DNA of 6,849 nt from Gaiellales bacterium (GTDB lineage Bacteria > Actinomycetota > Thermoleophilia > Gaiellales > F1-60-MAGs149), in contig JAURLF010000187.1 in NCBI GenBank assembly GCA_030831375.1, positions 1 to 6,849 of the forward strand, in the 5' to 3' direction. Below the pieces are notes generated by a model, which saw only the letters and a list, made by a program, of their open reading frames with translations, ran no database searches and had not been told where the DNA came from. The position numbers were made by a program, and so were the translations under genes. Shown here piece after piece: positions 1 through 5,685 of this stretch; positions within the stretch are counted from its first letter, which is position 1; each line of letters begins with the position of its first letter.

Positions 1-693
<693 letters not shown>

Positions 694-698
694 GCCGG

Positions 699-704
699 TA
701 CGCT
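699..704 (+). promoter_or_regulatory. Putative -10 element (TACGCT) of a leaderless promoter for the 711 gene
   Basis: TACGCT fits TANNNT and ends exactly 6 nt before the ATG at 711, so initiation would fall at or beside the start codon. It lies just past the uvrA stop. No convincing -35 hexamer is visible. The call rests on three other starts in this window sharing the same motif at the same distance. Confidence 0.5.
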
Positions 705-710
705 CCGCGC

Positions 711-1085
711 ATGCACCCAGCGCTGCGCGTGGACGCCCCCGGCACCGTCGAGACCGACCAGGTCGTCTGGACCGAGGAGGAGATCGAGTCCTTCGAGGGC
801 ATCGACACCGGCGACGGCGAGTGGTACGCGATCCGCACCGACCCGTGGCCGTGCCCCGCCTGCGGCGCCGTCTTCTCGTACGTGACGGGCGCGCACCTGG
901 TGCTCGTCGCCCCGACCCGCGACGACCTGCTCGAGATCGCCGCCCAGTGCCAGAAGATCGGCCGCAACGCCCGCATCGTCCCCTACGAGGACTCGCTGCC
1001 GGCGATCAGCATCTTCCAGTGGCGCGCGCTCGGGCGGCCTGTGCACGGGTTCCGCGAGGACCTGCGCGGCGGCCCGTCCGCCTAG
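711..1085 (+). CDS. Unrecognised 124-aa protein with a CxxC motif
   Basis: I do not recognise this family. The N-terminal third is acidic (WTEEEIESFEGIDTGDGEW), followed by a CPACG motif at residues 48-52, a strand-rich stretch (HLVLVAP, 62-68) and a helix-like segment holding a third cysteine (C80). C48, C51, H62 and C80 could together bind a metal, but only the CxxC pair is obvious, so zinc binding is a guess. It has no signal peptide or membrane segment and is likely cytosolic. I chose the ATG at 711 because a TANNNT hexamer ends 6 nt upstream. An in-frame GTG at 690, overlapping the uvrA stop, would give 131 residues; neither start has a good Shine-Dalgarno. The gene follows uvrA and ends 5 nt before the stop of a convergent oxidoreductase gene. 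Codon use looks like its neighbours, so it is probably real. Any link to DNA repair rests on position alone. Confidence 0.75.
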   Translation: MHPALRVDAPGTVETDQVVWTEEEIESFEGIDTGDGEWYAIRTDPWPCPACGAVFSYVTGAHLVLVAPTRDDLLEIAAQCQKIGRNARIVPYEDSLPAISIFQWRALGRPVHGFREDLRGGPSA

Positions 1086-1090
1086 GGTCG

Positions 1091-2029
1091 TCAGCGCGCG
1101 GACTCGACGGCGGCGACCATGCGCCGGCAGAGGTCCGGCACCTCGGCGACGTCGTCGGTGTACTGCGACGGCTTGAAGCAGATCGACGTGTAGCCCGCGG
1201 CGAGCTTCCCCGGGATCGCCGCCATCGCCTCGTCGAGGTCGCCCGGGGCGTCGTCCGCGGGGAAGCGCGGGCGGATCCCCCCGATCATCTCGAGGTCGTC
1301 CGGATCGCGGCCGGCTTCGACCATGGTGCGGCGGATCAGCTCCAGATCGTCGGCCGTCGGCGTGCCGAACGGGTGGAAACCGTGGCCGTGGGCAACGAGG
1401 CGGCGCAGGATCGGCCCGTGAACGTGCTGACCGCCGAACCACATCAGCGGTCCCTCCGGGCGTACGCACTTCGGCTCCACGTAGACGTCGTCGAAGGCGT
1501 AGTAGTCGCCGCTGAAGGAGGCCGGGCTCGCGGACCAGACGCGCTTGAGGACGGCCAGCTGCTCGTCGAGAATCCGACCGCGACGGGTGAACGGCACGCC
1601 CATCGCGGCGTACTCCTCGTCGAGCCACGACACGGTCGGCTGCACGACGAGGCGCCCGCCACAGAGCTGGTCAAGCGTGGCCAGCTGCGTGGCGGTGTGC
1701 AGCGGGTGGCGCAGCGGCAGGATCAGCGCGCTCAGCGCGATCCGGATCCGGCTCGTGCGGGCGGCGATCGCCGAGGCGAGCACGACGGAGTCGGGCCACG
1801 GGGTGAACGGATCCTGATTCCCGGGCGCAGCGTAGTCGCGCGGATTGGCCATGCGGCCCGCGGCGCCGGCCTTGGGCGTCAGCAGCACGTGGTCGGACAG
1901 CATCACCGTCTCGACGCCGGCCTCCTCGGCGGCCACGGCCATGTCGACGAGCGCGGCCATGTCGCTGCCATCGACGAGCGTCCACTGCTCGAGCAGGACG
2001 AGGACGACGCCGGGCGCGCGCGCGGCCAC
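1091..2029 (-). CDS. LLM-class flavin- or F420-dependent oxidoreductase
   Basis: This 312-residue protein resembles the luciferase-like monooxygenase superfamily, TIM-barrel enzymes using FMN or coenzyme F420. The visible family pattern includes an N-terminal helix AALVDMAVAAEEAGVETV followed by SDHVLL, the segment ARTSRIRIALSALILPLRHP, then ATLDQLCGGRLVVQP, FTRRGRILDEQLAVLKRVW and a late GGQHVHGPILRR region. This order is typical of the actinobacterial F420-dependent-type subfamily, but sequence alone does not settle FMN versus F420, and the substrate cannot be named. The start is GTG at 2029, one base after the TGA of the upstream glyoxalase-like gene, with no clear Shine-Dalgarno, suggesting re-initiation coupled to that gene. 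The two genes probably form one transcript. The 3' end faces the 711-1085 gene with a 5-nt gap. Confidence 0.88.
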   Translation of the reverse strand: MAARAPGVVLVLLEQWTLVDGSDMAALVDMAVAAEEAGVETVMLSDHVLLTPKAGAAGRMANPRDYAAPGNQDPFTPWPDSVVLASAIAARTSRIRIALSALILPLRHPLHTATQLATLDQLCGGRLVVQPTVSWLDEEYAAMGVPFTRRGRILDEQLAVLKRVWSASPASFSGDYYAFDDVYVEPKCVRPEGPLMWFGGQHVHGPILRRLVAHGHGFHPFGTPTADDLELIRRTMVEAGRDPDDLEMIGGIRPRFPADDAPGDLDEAMAAIPGKLAAGYTSICFKPSQYTDDVAEVPDLCRRMVAAVESAR

Positions 2030-2030
2030 G

Positions 2031-2417
2031 TCAGGCGGCGGGCTTCTCGACCAGCTCGATCCGGTAGCCGTCCGGGTCGCGCACGAAGCACAGCCGAGAG
2101 CCGCCCTCGCGCACCGAGTACGGCGGCCGCTCCGGCTCGATCCCGATCGCGGCGAGCCGCTCGAGGGTGCCGTCGAGGTCCTCGACGTTGAGGGCGATGT
2201 GCCCGTAGCCCGTGCCGATCTCGTACGGCTCGGTGCGGTCGAGGTTGTAGGTCAGCTCGAGCGGCGTGTCCTCGGAGCCCGCGGGGGCGACGAAGACGTT
2301 GATCGCCTCGTCGCGGATCGGGAAGCGCTTCAGCTCGAGGAAGCCGAGGGCGCCGCAGTAGAAGTCGATCGCCTTCTCGAGGTCGAGGACGCGGTAGCAG
2401 ACGTGGGCGTAGCGCAT
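2031..2417 (-). CDS. Glyoxalase I-like (lactoylglutathione lyase/VOC family) protein
   Basis: This 128-residue VOC-fold protein resembles bacterial glyoxalase I (GloA), which isomerises the hemithioacetal of methylglyoxal and a thiol to an S-lactoyl thiol. Two beta-alpha-beta-beta-beta modules are visible: residues 1-57 and about 70-125. All four family metal-ligand positions are present: H5, E54 (LELTYN), H73 (GTGYGHIAL) and E121 (DPDGYRIELVE). Length and wording track E. coli GloA, so it is likely an active metal-dependent lyase. Most actinobacteria use mycothiol rather than glutathione, so the thiol partner is uncertain and I give no gene symbol; other VOC activities remain possible. The ATG at 2417 is preceded at 6 nt by TAGGCT, suggesting its own leaderless promoter in the 17-nt gap after panB. 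The next gene starts one base after its stop. Confidence 0.88.
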   Translation of the reverse strand: MRYAHVCYRVLDLEKAIDFYCGALGFLELKRFPIRDEAINVFVAPAGSEDTPLELTYNLDRTEPYEIGTGYGHIALNVEDLDGTLERLAAIGIEPERPPYSVREGGSRLCFVRDPDGYRIELVEKPAA

Positions 2418-2423
2418 GCGATC

Positions 2424-2429
2424 AGCCTA
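2424..2429 (-). promoter_or_regulatory. Putative -10 element (TAGGCT) of a leaderless promoter for the glyoxalase-like gene
   Basis: On the minus strand TAGGCT ends exactly 6 nt before the ATG at 2417, inside the 17-nt gap after the panB stop. No -35 hexamer is evident in the panB 3' end. Transcription from here would begin at or near the start codon and separate the glyoxalase/oxidoreductase pair from the pan operon. Confidence 0.55.
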
Positions 2430-2434
2430 GCCGC

Positions 2435-3343
2435 TCACAGGGCGGCCGCGGCGAGGCCGGCCTGGAAGGCGGCGAGCTCGTCGTCCGCGATCGCGTAGGT
2501 GTGGCGCTCCTCGGGGAAGGCGCGGCTGCGGACGTCCGCCACGTAGCGGCCGAGCGCGTCGACGCTGGCGCGGTGCAGGTCGGCGTAGCGCTCCACGAAG
2601 CGCGGGCTCGAGCCGGCGCCGAGGCCGAGCAGGTCGTGCCACACCAGCACCTGCCCGTCGGTGCGGTTGCCCGCGCCGATTCCGATCGTCGGGATCCGCA
2701 GCCGTTCCGTGACGGCGGCCGCGATCTCGGCCGGCACGCACTCGAGGACCAGCGCGAAGGCGCCCGCCTCCTGCACGAGCTGGGCGTCCTCGACGAGCCG
2801 CAGCGCCGCGTCGGCGGTGCGGCCCTGCGCCTTGAACCCGCCGAGCTGGGTGGCGCTCTGCGGCGTCAGGCCGAGGTGGCCCATGACGGGGATGCCGGCG
2901 CCGGTGATGGCGCGGATCCGCTCGAGGGTGGGACCGGCGCCCTCGACCTTGACGGCGTCGGCGCCTGCCTCCTTCACGAAGCGGCCGGCGGCGAGGATGG
3001 CGTCCCGGTCGGACGGCTGGAAGGTCAGAAACGGCATGTCGGCGACCACGAGCGGCGCGCGCTGCGCCTTGCTCGCGCCGCGTGCGGCCGCGGCCGTCAG
3101 CACGATCATCTCGTCGAGGGTGATCGGCATCGTGGAGTCGTGCCCGAGCACGGTCATCGCGGCGCTGTCGCCGACGAGGATCACGTCGACGCCGGACTCC
3201 GCGGCGGCCTGTCCGCTGGGTGCGTCGTAGGCGGTGACCATCGCGATCGGCATGCCGTCGGCCTTCTGGCCGGCGAGGTCCGGGAGGCCGACCTTGCCGG
3301 GTGCGGGCGTGGCCGGGGCGGGGCGGCGGGGGCGCGTGCTCAT
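2435..3343 (-). CDS. panB: 3-methyl-2-oxobutanoate hydroxymethyltransferase (ketopantoate hydroxymethyltransferase)
   Basis: PanB transfers a hydroxymethyl group from 5,10-methylenetetrahydrofolate to 2-oxoisovalerate, giving ketopantoate, the first committed step of pantothenate/CoA synthesis in the cytosol. The 302-residue product has the TIM-barrel family hallmarks: MVTAYDAPSG (35-44), VGDSAAMTVLGHDST (57-71), ADMPF (101-105), VKVEG (131-135), GHLGLTPQ (155-162), LVLECVP (198-204) and GIGAG (221-225). D59, D102 and E134 match the Mg2+ ligands, and E201 the proposed catalytic glutamate, of characterised PanB. A Pro/Ala-rich lead of about 20 residues precedes the fold. The ATG at 3343 is preferred because AAGGAG lies 5 nt upstream and the ATG overlaps the panC TGA by ATGA, showing translational coupling. 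The frame stays open much further upstream, but that region belongs to panC. Confidence 0.97.
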   Translation of the reverse strand: MSTRPRRPAPATPAPGKVGLPDLAGQKADGMPIAMVTAYDAPSGQAAAESGVDVILVGDSAAMTVLGHDSTMPITLDEMIVLTAAAARGASKAQRAPLVVADMPFLTFQPSDRDAILAAGRFVKEAGADAVKVEGAGPTLERIRAITGAGIPVMGHLGLTPQSATQLGGFKAQGRTADAALRLVEDAQLVQEAGAFALVLECVPAEIAAAVTERLRIPTIGIGAGNRTDGQVLVWHDLLGLGAGSSPRFVERYADLHRASVDALGRYVADVRSRAFPEERHTYAIADDELAAFQAGLAAAAL

Positions 3344-4194
3344 GCTGGCTCCTTCGCCGCGAGCTCGTGCGCGGCGCGGTCGGGATCGGCGGGATCGAGG
3401 AGGACGTTGTCGATCAGGCGGGTCGCGCCGACGCGGCAGGCGATCAGGGCAACCGCCGGGCGGTCCGGGTCGTGCGGGCCGAGCTCCGCGTCGCGCAGCT
3501 CGAGGTACTCGAGGTCGAGGCCGTCGGTCGGGGTCTCGGCCCGGAGGTCCGCCTCGGCGCGTGCGCCGTCGGCGTACGCCCCTGCGAGGGCGCGCAGGAC
3601 GGCGGGCACCTGCGCGGCGCGCTCGCGTCCGGCGGCGTCCAGGTAGCGATTGCGCGAGCTGAGCGCAAGCCCATCCGGCTCCCGCACGGTCGGCGCGCCG
3701 ACGACCTCCACGCCGAGCGCGAGGTCGCGTGCGACGCGGCGCATCAGGATCAGCTGCTGGTAGTCCTTGCGGCCGAAGACGGCGCGCGTCGGCCCGACCA
3801 GGCCGTACAGGCGGGTCACGACGGTCGCGACGCCGCGGAAGTGGCCGGGGCGCGTCGCACCGCACAGCTCGTCGCCGAGCGGCCCCGGGTCGACGGCGGT
3901 CTCGAACCCGGCGGGATAGACCTCGTCGACCGCGGGGGCGAACAGCACGTCGGCGCCCGCGGCCGCGGCGATCGCGGCGTCTCCGTCGAGGTCGCGCGGG
4001 TAGCGCTCGAAGTCCTCGCCGGGGCCGAACTGGGTCGGGTTGACGAAGTCGGAGACGACCACCGGTCCGCCGAAGCCGACCGCGAGCCGGACCAGGGAGG
4101 CGTGCCCCTCGTGCAGGGCGCCCATGGTGGGCACGAACGCGACCTCGCCCGTCACGGCGGCCCGGACCTCGTCGGCGGTGCGCGCGATGATCAT
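3340..4194 (-). CDS. panC: Pantothenate synthetase (pantoate-beta-alanine ligase)
   Basis: PanC condenses pantoate with beta-alanine using ATP through a pantoyl-adenylate, the last step of pantothenate synthesis. The 284-residue length is normal for the family. Motifs of this nucleotidyltransferase fold appear in order: the HIGH-type PTMGALHEGH (22-31), DFVNPTQFG (49-57), PGHFRGVATVV (116-126), FGRKDYQQ (140-147) and the KMSKS-equivalent region REPDGLALSSRN (171-182). The usual wording at 141-147 is G-E-K-D-x-Q-Q; here the glutamate is Arg142, while K143 and D144 are kept. The start is ATG at 4194, overlapping the stop of the DUF2520 gene (ATGA), with GGAGG 7 nt upstream. The stop overlaps the panB start in the same way, so the three genes form one tightly coupled operon. 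Activity is expected since all main ATP-site motifs remain. Confidence 0.97.
   Translation of the reverse strand: MIIARTADEVRAAVTGEVAFVPTMGALHEGHASLVRLAVGFGGPVVVSDFVNPTQFGPGEDFERYPRDLDGDAAIAAAAGADVLFAPAVDEVYPAGFETAVDPGPLGDELCGATRPGHFRGVATVVTRLYGLVGPTRAVFGRKDYQQLILMRRVARDLALGVEVVGAPTVREPDGLALSSRNRYLDAAGRERAAQVPAVLRALAGAYADGARAEADLRAETPTDGLDLEYLELRDAELGPHDPDRPAVALIACRVGATRLIDNVLLDPADPDRAAHELAAKEPA
3349..3354 (-). promoter_or_regulatory. Ribosome binding site of panB (AAGGAG)
   Basis: AAGGAG lies 5 nt upstream of the ATG at 3343, inside the end of panC. It is a near-perfect Shine-Dalgarno and fixes the panB start, which the long open frame leaves ambiguous. It contrasts with the leaderless-looking starts elsewhere in the window. 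Confidence 0.7.
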
Positions 4195-4943
4195 GCCGCG
4201 CCCTCCAGGGCGGCCGCGGAGCGCTGGGCCTCCGCGGCACCCACGAGGGGCAGGAGCGCCTCCGACAGCCGCACGTAGGTCGCCTCCAGCTCCGCGTCGT
4301 GGTCATGCAGAGCCGCGCGGTGCGCGCGCAGCGTCGCCGTGTCGCCACGGGCGACGGGTCCCGTCGGGCGCACGCGGGCGCCGTCCGCGAGCGCGTTGTC
4401 GACGGCGCGGTGCGCGAGCGGGCCGAGCAGGGCGGCGCGGTCCGCGCCGAGGCCCGCCTCGTCGAGCACCGCCATGGCGGCGGCGAGGGCGGGCAGGAGC
4501 AGGTTGGAGGCGAAGACGCAGGCGATGTGGGGGAGGGGGCGTGCCGTCTCGGGCACCTCCACGGGGCGCATGCCGAGCGCGCGGGCGAGGTCCCCGGCGA
4601 GCGCGAGCCCCTCGGCGTCGCCCGCGGAGATGCCCGCGCCGGCGCCGGCGAGCTGGGGCCCGCCGCCGAGCTGGATCGTCTGCATCGGGTGCAGGCAGAA
4701 CGCGCGCGGCCGTCCGCCGAGGGCGGCGAGCGGCACGCTGCCGGACAGCATGCCGACGGCGGGGCCGGCGGGGATCAGGGCGGCGACGGCCGCGACGGCG
4801 TCGTCCGGCACCGCGATCAGCGCCACGTCGCACCCCACGGCGTCCGTCGCGTCGCGCGTCAGCGCGCTCGCGATGCCCGCGGCTTGCGCCGCCTCGTGGA
4901 TGGCCGTCCCGGCTCGTCCGGGACCGATCACGGTGATCCTCAC
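4191..4943 (-). CDS. Rossmann-fold DUF2520 protein; candidate ketopantoate reductase of the pan operon
   Basis: This 250-residue protein has an N-terminal NAD(P)-binding Rossmann domain: MRITVIGPGRAG with GxGxxG at residues 7-12, then DVALIAVPDDAV (39-50) and an SG-containing strand end (67-68). The LHPMQT segment (84-89) follows. The C-terminal half is helical, with an ACVFASNLLLPAL stretch, as in the DUF2520 family of dehydrogenase-like proteins. The catalytic role of that family is not settled to my knowledge. It is the first gene of an operon with panC and panB, overlapping panC by ATGA. PanB makes ketopantoate and PanC uses pantoate, so the missing step is NADPH-dependent ketopantoate reduction; no PanE is encoded here. 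A reductase role is inferred from fold plus position. The GTG start at 4943 has GAGG 7 nt upstream. A dehydrogenase with another substrate is the main alternative. Confidence 0.9.
   Translation of the reverse strand: MRITVIGPGRAGTAIHEAAQAAGIASALTRDATDAVGCDVALIAVPDDAVAAVAALIPAGPAVGMLSGSVPLAALGGRPRAFCLHPMQTIQLGGGPQLAGAGAGISAGDAEGLALAGDLARALGMRPVEVPETARPLPHIACVFASNLLLPALAAAMAVLDEAGLGADRAALLGPLAHRAVDNALADGARVRPTGPVARGDTATLRAHRAALHDHDAELEATYVRLSEALLPLVGAAEAQRSAAALEGAA
4202..4206 (-). promoter_or_regulatory. Ribosome binding site of panC (GGAGG)
   Basis: GGAGG lies 7 nt upstream of the panC ATG at 4194, inside the last codons of the DUF2520 gene. It supports this start and indicates leadered, Shine-Dalgarno-driven translation within the operon in addition to the ATGA overlap. 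Confidence 0.65.
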
Positions 4944-4978
4944 TGGTACCCCTCACGGTGGATGGAGTCCGTGCGCGC

Positions 4979-4984
4979 ATCGTA
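4979..4984 (-). promoter_or_regulatory. Putative -10 element (TACGAT) of the DUF2520-panC-panB operon
   Basis: On the minus strand TACGAT lies 35 nt upstream of the GTG at 4943, predicting a 5' leader of about 28 nt that would contain the GAGG ribosome binding site at 4951-4954. No clear -35 box is seen. A second minus-strand TANNNT (TACGGT, 5011-5016) overlaps the opposing fmdB promoter and is a possible alternative. Confidence 0.35.
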
Positions 4985-5009
4985 CCGGACCGCCTGCGCG
5001 CCGAGGCGC

Positions 5010-5015
5010 TACCGT
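5010..5015 (+). promoter_or_regulatory. Putative -10 element (TACCGT) of a leaderless promoter for the fmdB-like gene
   Basis: TACCGT ends exactly 6 nt before the ATG at 5022 in the 78-nt divergent region. An in-frame ATG at 5016 lies between this element and the predicted transcription start, so it should not be transcribed. That supports 5022 as the true start, which also gives the family-typical N-terminus MPIYEY. Confidence 0.55.
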
Positions 5016-5021
5016 ATGGCC

Positions 5022-5252
5022 ATGCCGATCTACGAGTACGCCTGCGCCGCCTGCTCCAGCGACTTCGAGGAGCTGGTCTCCCTCAGCGCCGCCGACGACG
5101 TCGCCTGCCCCGCCTGCGGCTCGACCAGGGTCGAGCGGCAGCTGTCGAGCTTCCAGCGCGTCCGCGCCGGCGGCGGCGGTGCCGAGCCCGCCATGGCCGC
5201 GGCGCCGGCCCGTGCCGGCGGCTGCTGCGGCGGCGGCTGCGGCTGCGGCTGA
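5022..5252 (+). CDS. FmdB-family zinc ribbon protein
   Basis: This is a small 76-residue protein. The N-terminus MPIYEYAC is the hallmark of the FmdB/CxxC zinc ribbon family; FmdB itself was named as a putative regulator of formamidase expression, but most members have no known function. The ribbon has C8-x2-C11 and C29-x2-C32 knuckles (CAAC and CPACG), expected to bind one Zn2+. Residues 50-76 form a low-complexity Gly/Ala tail ending in a Cys/Gly-rich GGCCGGGCGCG, with cysteines at 68, 69, 73 and 75, which might bind further metal. An in-frame ATG at 5016 would add two residues, but the -10-like TACCGT 6 nt before 5022 argues against it. It heads the plus-strand cluster, ending 7 nt before tsaE, so co-transcription is likely. 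A role in t6A synthesis or regulation is not shown by the sequence. Confidence 0.9.
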   Translation: MPIYEYACAACSSDFEELVSLSAADDVACPACGSTRVERQLSSFQRVRAGGGGAEPAMAAAPARAGGCCGGGCGCG

Positions 5253-5259
5253 GGTCGCC

Positions 5260-5676
5260 ATGGCCGTGATCGAGGTCGCGCCTGACGGCGATCTCGCACC
5301 TGTCGCGGAGGCCGTGCTCGAGGGGCTGGGCTCCGGCGCGCTCGTTGCCCTGAGCGGCCCCGTGGGCGCCGGCAAGACGGCGCTGGTGCGCGCCTGCTGC
5401 CGCAAGCTCGACGTGTCCGAGCCCGTGACCAGCCCGACGTTCGCCCTCGCGCACCGCTACGCGGGCCGGGTCCCCGTCGCCCACCTCGACCTCTACCGCC
5501 TCGCCGACCAGCCGCAGCGCGACCCGGGCGACCTCCTCGGCGAGCTAGCCGAGGACGCGATCGCCTTCGTCGAGTGGCCGGAGGCGGGCGCGGGCTGGCT
5601 GCCGGCCCCCACGCGCCGCATATCGATCAGCGTCGCCCGGGACGGAACGCGAGCCTTCGCGATCGACGACCTCTAG
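5260..5676 (+). CDS. tsaE: TsaE, ATPase of tRNA t6A synthesis
   Basis: TsaE is the P-loop ATPase that works with TsaB and TsaD in transferring threonylcarbamoyl to A37 of ANN-decoding tRNAs. The 138-residue product has Walker A GPVGAGKT (33-40), the family segment VTSPTFALAHRY (56-67), HLDLYRL (75-81, with D77 at the acidic Mg2+/ATP-site position) and FVEWPE (103-108). Length is slightly below E. coli TsaE (about 153) with nothing key missing. The ATG at 5260 has GAGG 5 nt upstream, overlapping the stop of the fmdB-like gene. The TAG stop at 5674-5676 forms the first bases of the putative -10 hexamer of tsaB. Position directly ahead of tsaB, rimI and tsaD confirms the assignment. Confidence 0.95.
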   Translation: MAVIEVAPDGDLAPVAEAVLEGLGSGALVALSGPVGAGKTALVRACCRKLDVSEPVTSPTFALAHRYAGRVPVAHLDLYRLADQPQRDPGDLLGELAEDAIAFVEWPEAGAGWLPAPTRRISISVARDGTRAFAIDDL

Positions 5677-5679
5677 GAT
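5674..5679 (+). promoter_or_regulatory. Putative -10 element (TAGGAT) of a leaderless promoter for tsaB
   Basis: TAGGAT ends exactly 6 nt before the GTG at 5686 and begins on the TAG stop codon of tsaE. It would give tsaB-rimI-tsaD a promoter of their own inside the cluster. No clear -35 is seen upstream in tsaE. Confidence 0.5.
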
Positions 5680-5685
5680 CCCGAC

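Noticed and set aside
1068..1082. A 5-bp GC hairpin (GGCGG/CCGCC) at the convergent gene ends, as a bidirectional terminator
   Set aside because: The stem is short, there is no U-tract on either side, and such stems are expected by chance at this GC content.
821..2191. A 456-residue plus-strand open frame opposite the oxidoreductase and glyoxalase genes
   Set aside because: It is antisense to two clearly conserved genes, is Arg/Gly/His-rich without recognisable motifs, and arises from high-GC codon bias.
3301..4278. A 325-residue plus-strand open frame antisense to panC
   Set aside because: It mirrors a well-conserved panC and shows only GC-driven composition. No domain is visible.
2435..4348. 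A 637-residue minus-strand open frame spanning panB, panC and part of the DUF2520 gene
   Set aside because: Only the last 302 residues are protein-like (PanB). The upstream part is an Arg/Pro/Ala-rich shadow of panC and DUF2520, and panB has its own ATG with AAGGAG.
4945..4950. GGTACC palindrome just upstream of the DUF2520 start, as an operator
   Set aside because: A six-base palindrome alone is not evidence of a regulator site, and no longer inverted repeat surrounds it.
5221..5249. GGC/TGC-rich triplet repeat at the end of the fmdB-like gene
   Set aside because: It is explained by coding for the Gly/Cys tail seen in many members of this family; no unit is long enough to call a functional DNA repeat.
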